Positions 58,501 to 64,000 of a DNA stretch of 64,000 nt are shown piece after piece; positions within the stretch are counted from its first letter, which is position 1; every line of letters begins with the position of its first letter. The notes under the pieces are model-generated. The model saw only the letters and a program-made list of their open reading frames with translations, made no database searches and was not told the DNA's origin. The stretch is from Actinostola sp. cb2023 (taxonomy: Eukaryota; Cnidaria; Anthozoa; Actiniaria; Actinostolidae): positions 75,001-139,000 of the forward strand of contig JAUJYZ010001110.1 in assembly GCA_033675265.1 (NCBI GenBank), read 5' to 3'. Position numbers and translations under genes: made by a program.

Positions 58501-61500
58501 CCCTGCCTGCCTGCCTGCCTGTCCATTTGTCCATTTGTCCATCTAACCGTCTATCTATCCTGCCTGCCTGTCCATTTGTCCATCTAACCATCCATCTATT
58601 TGACCATCCCAGCATCTTATCTGTTCATTATGACATCTAATATGTTCATATATCCTACATTTACCAGACTAAGCATGAAGAACATGAGGAACAAGTAATC
58701 CTTGAAGGACAGGAGAGTCTGGATAACATCTTAGAAAAGGTACAGTGTACAACCAAACTCATCTCAGTAAATATTTCTATTAGTTAAGTTCTGTGGCAGA
58801 TCCAGGATTTTGCCAAGAGGGGGGTCGAAAATAGGGACTTGAGCTACATTGTAGCCTACATGTACAACAATAGGGACTTGAGCTACATTGTAGCCTACAT
58901 GTACAAGAATAGGCACTTGAGCTACATTGTAGCCTACATGTACAACAATAGGCACTTGAGCTACATTGTAGCCTACATGTACAACAATAGGGACTTGAGC
59001 TACATTGAAGCCTACATGTACAACAATAGGCACTTGAGCTACATTGTAGCCTACATGTACAACAATAGGACTTGAGCTACATTGTAGCCTACATGTACAA
59101 CAATAGGCACTTGAGCTACATTGTAGCCTACATGTACAACAATAGGGACTTGAGCTACATTGTAGCCTACATGTACAACAATAGGCACTTGAGCTACATT
59201 GTAGCCTACATGTACAACAATAGGGACTTGAGCTACATTGTAGCCTACATGTACAACAATAGGGACTTGAGCGACATTGTAGCCTACATGTACAACAATA
59301 GGGACTTGAGCTACATTGTAGCCTACATGTACAACAATAGGGACTTGAGCTACATTGTAGCCTACATGTACAACAATAGGGACTTGAGCTACATTGTAGC
59401 CTACATGTACAACAATAGGCACTTGAGCTACATTGTAGCCTACATGTACAACAATAGGCACTTGAGCTACATTGAAGCCTACATGTACAACAATAGGCAC
59501 TTGAGCTACATTGTAGCCTACATGTACAACAATAGGGACTTGAGCTACATTGTAGCCTACATGTACAACAATAGGGACTTGAGCTACTTTGTAGCCTACA
59601 TGTACAACAAAACATTTAATCAAGCATTTAAATTAGAGGGTTTCAAGTTGTCATTTAGGGGTTCGATCTTATGGGGCTCAGACGAAACCCCCAAACCTCC
59701 CTAGATATATCACAGAAGTTCCCTAGATATATCACAGAACCTCCCTAGATATATCACAGAACCTCCCTAGATATATCACAGAACCTCCCTAGATATATCA
59801 CAGAACCTCCCTAGATATATCACAGAACCTCCCTAGATATATCACAGAACCTCCCTAGATATATCACAGAACCTCCCTAGATATATCACAGAACCTCCCT
59901 AGATATATCACAGAAGTTCCAATTGAACTCATTTCTTCATTTTTCAGGAAAAGTCAGAAGTCACTGTGACAACAGAGGAATCCAAGTCCACAAAGGAGCA
60001 ATGGGCGTTCATGATAGATATTACTAAACCAGTTAACGATTTTCATAAAAAGATACCCGATATGGCTCATAAGGTTAGTCAAATCAAATAGCCTCCATCA
60101 CGATGATGATGATGGTAACAGTGGCGCATAGCCTTCATCACGATGATGATGATGATGACAGTGGCGCATAGCCTCCATCACGATGATGATGACGATGACA
60201 GTGGCGCATAGCCTCCATCACGATGATGATGATGATGACAGTGACGTATAGCCATCATCACGATGATGATGATGATGACAGTGACGCATAGCCTCCATCA
60301 CGATGATGATGGTAACAGTGACGTATAGCCATCATCACGATGATGATGATGGTAACAGTGACGCATAGCCTCCATCACGATGATGATGATGATGATGACA
60401 GTGACGTATAGCCATCATCACGATGATGATGATAATGACAGTGGCGCATAGCCTCCATCACGATGATGATGATGACAGTGACGTATAGCCATTATCACGA
60501 TGATGATGACTGGCGCATAGCCTCCATCACGATGATGATGATGATGACAGTGACGTATAGCCATCATCACGATGATGATGATGGTAACAGTGACGCATAG
60601 CCTCCATCACGATGATGATGATGATGATGACAGTGACGTATAGCCATCATCACGATGATGATGACAGTGTCGCATAGCCTCCATCACGATGATGATGATG
60701 ACAGTGACGTATAGCCATCATCACGATGATGATGATGGTAACAGTGACGCATAGCCTCCATCACGATGATGATGATGACAGTGGCGCATAGCCTCCATCA
60801 GGATGATGATGATTACAGTGACGTATACCCATCATCACGATGATGATGATGGTGACAGTGGCGCATAGCCTCCATCAGGATGATGATGATGATGACAGTG
60901 ACGCATAGCCTCCATCACGATGATGATGATGACAGTGGCGCATAGCCTCCATCACGATGATGATGATGGTGACAGTGGCGCATAGCCTCCATCACGATAA
61001 TGATGATGATGACAGTGACGCATAGCCTCCATCACGATGATGATGATGACAGTGGCGCATAGCCTCTATCACGATGATGATGACGGTGACGCATAGCCTC
61101 CATCACGATGATGATGATGACAGTGGCGCATATAGCCTCCATCACGATGATGATGACGGTGACGCATAGCCTCCATCACGATGATGATGATTGTAACAGT
61201 GGCGCATAGCCTCCATCACGATGATGATGATGATGACAGTGGCGCATAGCATCCATCACGATGATGATGATGACAGTGGCGCATAGCCTCCATCACGATG
61301 ATGATGACGGTGACGCATAGCCTCCATCACGATGATGATGATTGTAACATTGGCGCATAGCCTCCATCACGATGATGATGATGATGACAGTGGCGCATAG
61401 CCTCCATCACGATGATGATGATGATGACAGTGGCGCATAGCCTCCATCACGATGATGATGACAGTGGCGCATAGCCTCCATCACGATGATGATGACGGTG

Positions 61501-64000
61501 ACGCATAGCCTCCATCACGATGATGATGATTGTAACAGTGGCGCATAGCCTCCATCACGATGATGATGATAATGACAGTGGCGCATAGCCTCCATCACGA
61601 TGATGATGATGACAGTGGCGCATAGCCTCCATCACGATGATGATGACAGTGGCGCATAGCCTCCATCACGATGATGATGATGATGACAGTGGCGCATAGA
61701 CTTCATCACGATGATGATGATGATGACAGTGGCGCATAGCCTCCATCACGATGATGATGATGACAGTGGCGCATAGCCTCCATCACGATGATGATGACAG
61801 TGGCGCATAGCCTCCATCACGATGATGATGATGATGACAGTGGCGCATAGACTTCATCACGATGATGATGATGATGACAGTGGCGCACAGCCTCCGTCAC
61901 GATGATGATGATAATGATGTCGATGATTGACGTTGGCAATGATAATTTATTGAGCGTGATGACACGAGGAATGATGATGATGCGGACGCTTATGATTGTG
62001 ATTATGATAATGAATGGTAGTGATGGTAGAAATCAGTGACATTGAATGTGATGATAGAGCTTATGATGCCAATGATTATGATGATGATTATCATACTAAT
62101 AATGTGCCAACTAATAAGCCCTTTCACGGTTTTTCGCCGCCATTTTGAATTGGGGCAAACTTGGCAAAATTTATAGAAATCTGGATCACTTTGACTGGCC
62201 TCCGACAAACTCCGCTCGAGTTTGTTGGATTTTCAAAATGTAAACTTCGATAATCAGCAGGCATGCATGTCAGCAATATTAATATTTCGAGCTAATTTGC
62301 ATATTCACATGCCGAACGTTTTATTTTGAAAACCAAAATCTTTTTTTTCTCGATTTGTAGCCTTCCAATACCCATCATATTATAGGTCAAAAATAAAAAA
62401 TAAAACTTCTTTTCTAAAATGGTAAGTTTTTGAAAATCAAACGAAATGGAGCGGAGTCACGGCAAGTCAAAGTGATCCAGTTTTCTATTAATTTTGCCGA
62501 GTTTGTCCCAATTCAAAATGGCGGCGAAAAACCGTGAAAGGGCTTATTATTCCTTGCAGTGGGACTTTGAACCAGACACCTTCCAGAAACAAGCCATACT
62601 TAAAGTCGAAGACAACGAAAGTGTGTTTGTCGCGGCTCACACATCAGCGGGCAAGACGGCTGTAGCAGAGTACGCCATTGCTCTTGCTAACAGACATAGA
62701 ACCAAGTACGTCATGCTCGATCAATAAATCTAATCTACTGTAGCAGAGTACGCCATTGCTCTTGCTAACAGACATAGAACCAAGTACGTCATGCTCGATC
62801 AATAAATCTAATCTACTGTAGCAGAGTACGCCATTGCTCTTGCTAACAGACATAGAACCAAGTACGTCATGCTCGATCAATAAATCTAATCTACTGTAGC
62901 AGAGTACGCCATTGCTCTTGCTAACAGACATAGAACCAAGTACGTCATGCTCGATCAATAAATCTAATCTACTATAGCAGAGTACGCCATTGCTCTTGCT
63001 AACAGACATAGAACCAAGTACGTCATGCTCGATCAATAAATCTAATCTACTGTAGCAGAGTACGCCATTGCTCTTGCTAACAGACATAGAACCAAGTACG
63101 TCATGCTCGATCAATAAATCTAATCTACTATAGCAGAGTACGCCATTGCTCTTGCTAACAGACATAGAACCAAGTACGTCATGCTCGATCAATAAATCTA
63201 ATCTACTGTAGCAGAGTACGCCATTGCTCTTGCTAACAGACATAGAACCAAGTACGTCATGCTCGATCAATAAATCTAATCTACTATAGCAGAGTACGCC
63301 ATTGCTCTTGCTAACAGACATAGAACCAAGTACGTCATGCTCGATCAATAAATCTAATCTACTGTCAACTATCTCTTGACGGACACTTTAAGTTGGACAC
63401 CTATGTCTGGTTCTGGTGCGTCGTTTCATAGAAAAGTGTTTGTCTTGGAGAGGTGTCCGTCTTAGAGAGGTGTGGGTCTTAGAGGGGTGTCCGTGTTAGA
63501 GGGGTGTCCGTCTTAGAGAGGTGTGGGTCTTAGAGGGGTGTCCGTGTTAGAGAGGTGTCAGTCTTAGAGGGGTGTCCGTCTTAGAGGGGTGTCCATCTTA
63601 GGTGTCCGTCTTAGAGGGGTGTATATCTGTCGTAGAGAGGTGTCCGTCTTATATAGAGAGGTGTCCGTCTTAGAGAGGTCTCTGTCTTAGAAAGGTGTTC
63701 ATATTAGAGGGTTGTCCATATTAGAGAGGTGTCCGTCTTAGAGTGGTGTCCGTATTAGAGGGGTGTCCGTCTTAAAGGGATGCCCATCTTAGAGAGGTCT
63801 CTGTCTTAGAGAGGTGTCCATATTAGAGTGGTGTCAGTCTTAAAGAGGTGTCTGTGTATAACGCACTGGTTTTATTCTCGTAGAACGATCTACACGTCTC
63901 CTATCAAAGCTCTTTCAAATCAGAAATTCCGCGATTTCAAGAAGAACTTGATGCCATCTCACCCTGGACTTGATGTTGGTTTGTTAACTGGAGATGTTCA
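48979..64000 (+). CDS. SKIV2L: SKI2 / SKIV2L, DExH-box RNA helicase of the Ski complex (3' part outside window)
   Basis: SKI2 feeds RNA to the cytoplasmic exosome. Exons: 48979-49216, 53089-53180, 55077-55186, 55379-55496, 55773-55887, 56199-56270, 57518-57589, 58124-58230, 58668-58739, 59948-60073, 62560-62705 and 63884 to the window edge, about 461 codons, all joining in phase. Matches to the family run in order: [40 protein letters not shown], an acidic region ([12 protein letters not shown]), EQWAFMID, the Q-motif-like [11 protein letters not shown], Walker [10 protein letters not shown] (~399-407), motif Ia [14 protein letters not shown] and LLTGDVQ at the edge. Exon 1, lysine-rich and not conserved, is assigned by phase and position only. 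An insertion (about LMPSHPGLD) precedes GLLTGDVQ. Introns hold minisatellites that copy the exon 7 acceptor and the exon 11 donor. Confidence 0.94.
49290..50229. repeat. ~48-51-bp minisatellite in SKIV2L intron 1 (left part)
   Basis: The unit is TGATGATCAATGATGGTGTA then TGATGATTGATGATAGTGCA and CATGTTGT, with an AATGATGATAGTCCGATAT variant alternating to give a ~103-bp higher-order unit. It continues at 52685-52905 beyond the inserted transposon. Confidence 0.93.
50489..52134. mobile_element. 1646-bp nested TIR element
   Basis: The termini ACAGGAGCCCATA and the inverted right end extend over about 150 bp of similarity (including GTGTGGTTATTTTTAGAACA). AATTA flanks both sides (50484-50488 and 52135-52139). 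On the - strand near 51850-51960 a Ser/Asp/Glu-rich coding remnant starts with MASDSDKE but is frameshifted. It looks decayed and non-autonomous. Confidence 0.8.
52173..52470 (+). pseudogene. RecQ-like helicase N-terminal fragment inside the TIR element
   Basis: The frame reads [19 protein letters not shown] then [12 protein letters not shown], i.e. the Q-motif region and Walker A of a RecQ-like DNA helicase. A frameshift just after Walker A (near 52350) puts the next segment ([13 protein letters not shown]) in another frame, and the right TIR cuts it off. No helicase motifs II-VI are present. Helicase-like genes of this kind are known to be repetitive in anthozoans (general knowledge, not checked). 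It is not part of SKIV2L. Confidence 0.75.
52685..52905. repeat. Continuation of the TGATGATCA minisatellite
   Basis: About four further units (TGATGATCAATGATGGTGCA type) follow the transposon. The left and right halves of the array differ slightly (GGTGTA versus GGTGCA), so they have diverged since the insertion. Confidence 0.9.
53253..53387. mobile_element. ~135-bp MITE in SKIV2L intron 2
   Basis: AGTGAGGACA, CGGGAACACTTGAGC and their inverted counterparts (GCTCAAGTGGTCCCAG, TGTCCTCACT) form the arms. 53390-53800 has no other feature. Confidence 0.8.
53810..55037. repeat. 15-bp minisatellite, ~80 copies, in SKIV2L intron 2
   Basis: The unit is GTAGAGGTGGTACAT with occasional GTACATACAT junctions. 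It ends about 40 bp before the exon at 55077. Fifteen is a multiple of three, so all six frames give ORFs of up to 530 codons; none is a gene. Confidence 0.97.
56480..57520 (+). repeat. 57-bp minisatellite copying the acceptor of SKIV2L exon 7, ~18 copies
   Basis: Each unit ends with the intron 3' end (CACATGGTGTCAACAG) and the first bases of the exon (GTTTG). The last copy leads into the real exon at 57518. Units differ by rare changes (TTTGTGC versus TTTGTTC, CATGCTTT versus CATGATTT), and one copy near 57000 has a changed acceptor region (GTGTGAACAG then A). Confidence 0.95.
58235..58620. repeat. CCAT/CTGT-rich simple repeats
   Basis: Degenerate (CATT)n, (CCAT)n and (CTGC)n tracts fill the SKIV2L intron 58231-58667. 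The ORFs are low complexity. Confidence 0.85.
58830..59612. repeat. 39-bp minisatellite, ~20 copies
   Basis: The unit is AGGCACTTGAGCTACATTGT then AGCCTACATGTACAACAAT, with GGGACTTG variants, in the SKIV2L intron 58740-59947. The ORFs on both strands (up to 283 codons) are artefacts of the 39-bp period. Confidence 0.96.
59699..59935. repeat. 22-bp minisatellite, ~11 copies
   Basis: CCTCCCTAGATATATCACAG plus AA is repeated; the first and last copies read GAAGTTCC. It is followed by the polypyrimidine tract and acceptor of the exon at 59948. Confidence 0.95.
60085..61915. repeat. ~33-39-bp minisatellite with (GAT)n, ~50 copies
   Basis: The unit is CATAGCCTCCATCACGATGA, then (TGA)n and CAGTGGCG. 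GAT copy number varies, and CAGTGACGTATAGCCATC variants are concentrated at the left end. It starts directly after the donor of the exon ending at 60073. Confidence 0.96.
62112..62552. mobile_element. ~440-bp MITE directly upstream of SKIV2L exon 11
   Basis: The arms (TAATAAGCCCTTTCACGG at left, inverted at right to about 62552) are ~90 bp and nearly identical, and include CGCCGCCATTTTGAATTGG. The right end lies about 8 bp before the acceptor at 62559. The ORF that runs from it into the exon is accidental. Confidence 0.85.
62661..63363 (+). repeat. 78-bp minisatellite copying the end of SKIV2L exon 11 and its donor, ~9 copies
   Basis: Each unit has the last ~44 bases of the exon ending at 62705 (coding [12 protein letters not shown]), the donor GTACGTCATG and ~30 bp of intron. 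Copies are nearly identical; some read CTATAGC instead of CTGTAGC. The 234-codon antisense ORF here is an artefact. Confidence 0.96.
63400..63860. repeat. ~17-bp GTGTCCGTCTTAGAGAG repeat
   Basis: Degenerate units of GTGTCCGTCTTAGAGGG type fill the intron before the exon at 63884. The same motif family is dispersed near 35200, 41560 and 42330, so this is a local expansion of an interspersed repeat. Confidence 0.9.

Noticed and set aside
58764..59704. Cys-rich repeat proteins of 190-283 codons
   Set aside because: They come from a 39-bp minisatellite inside a SKIV2L intron; the apparent Cys pattern is just the repeat.
62494..62727. A separate small gene starting at 62494 with an ATP-binding motif
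   Set aside because: The part before 62560 is MITE sequence. The ATP-binding part is SKIV2L exon 11, which joins in phase to the exon ending at 60073.
62644..63348. 234-codon antisense ORF
   Set aside because: It is antisense to the 78-bp exon-derived array in SKIV2L.

Overview
The window is animal nuclear DNA, most likely from an anthozoan cnidarian (stony coral or sea anemone). The reasons are GT-AG introns, a serine protease with a C-terminal ShK domain, a multi-SRCR membrane receptor with one exon per domain, an L1/Tx1-type LINE, and many foldback and TIR elements whose ends look familiar from anthozoan genomes. The assignment is inference. The window has no bacterial features.

Five protein genes can be reconstructed from splice sites, reading phase and family motifs. 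(1) SURF1, + strand, exons 4680-9621, with its start upstream of the window. (2) A 10-SRCR transmembrane receptor, + strand, 12451-33119, 16 exons, about 1392 aa. (3) A secreted or signal-anchored chymotrypsin-fold protease with a Gly/Ser/Asn linker and ShK domain, - strand, 42089-34473, 6 exons, about 409 aa. (4) A FAM124-domain protein, - strand, 48769-43919, 3 exons, 430 aa. (5) SKI2/SKIV2L, the RNA-exosome helicase, + strand, 48979 to beyond 64000, with 12 exons visible up to helicase motifs Ia/Ib. Genes 4 and 5 are head to head, 209 bp apart. Genes 2 and 3 converge tail to tail.

Most of the remaining sequence is repeats. Nearly every intron holds its own private minisatellite (units of 15-103 bp, up to 4.4 kb long), and the gaps hold MITE or foldback elements. 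SRCR intron 1 carries a 6.7-kb composite TIR element containing a full-length L1 (ORF2 intact, ORF1 broken). SKIV2L intron 1 carries a 2.45-kb TIR element with a 9-bp target duplication, a nested second element and a fragment of a RecQ-like helicase gene.

The most striking pattern is that five separate minisatellites are built from exon-intron junctions, so each array multiplies a functional splice site. They are: SURF1 donor, about 7 copies; SRCR exon 11 donor, about 12; protease exon 2 with its catalytic-His codon and donor, about 36; SKIV2L exon 7 acceptor, about 18; SKIV2L exon 11 donor, about 9. A second oddity is at 42.77-43.38 kb, where a single-copy block seems to be blended position by position with a 59-bp minisatellite unit. 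This may be an assembly consensus artefact. Almost all long ORFs in the arrays are artefacts of repeat units whose length is a multiple of three.
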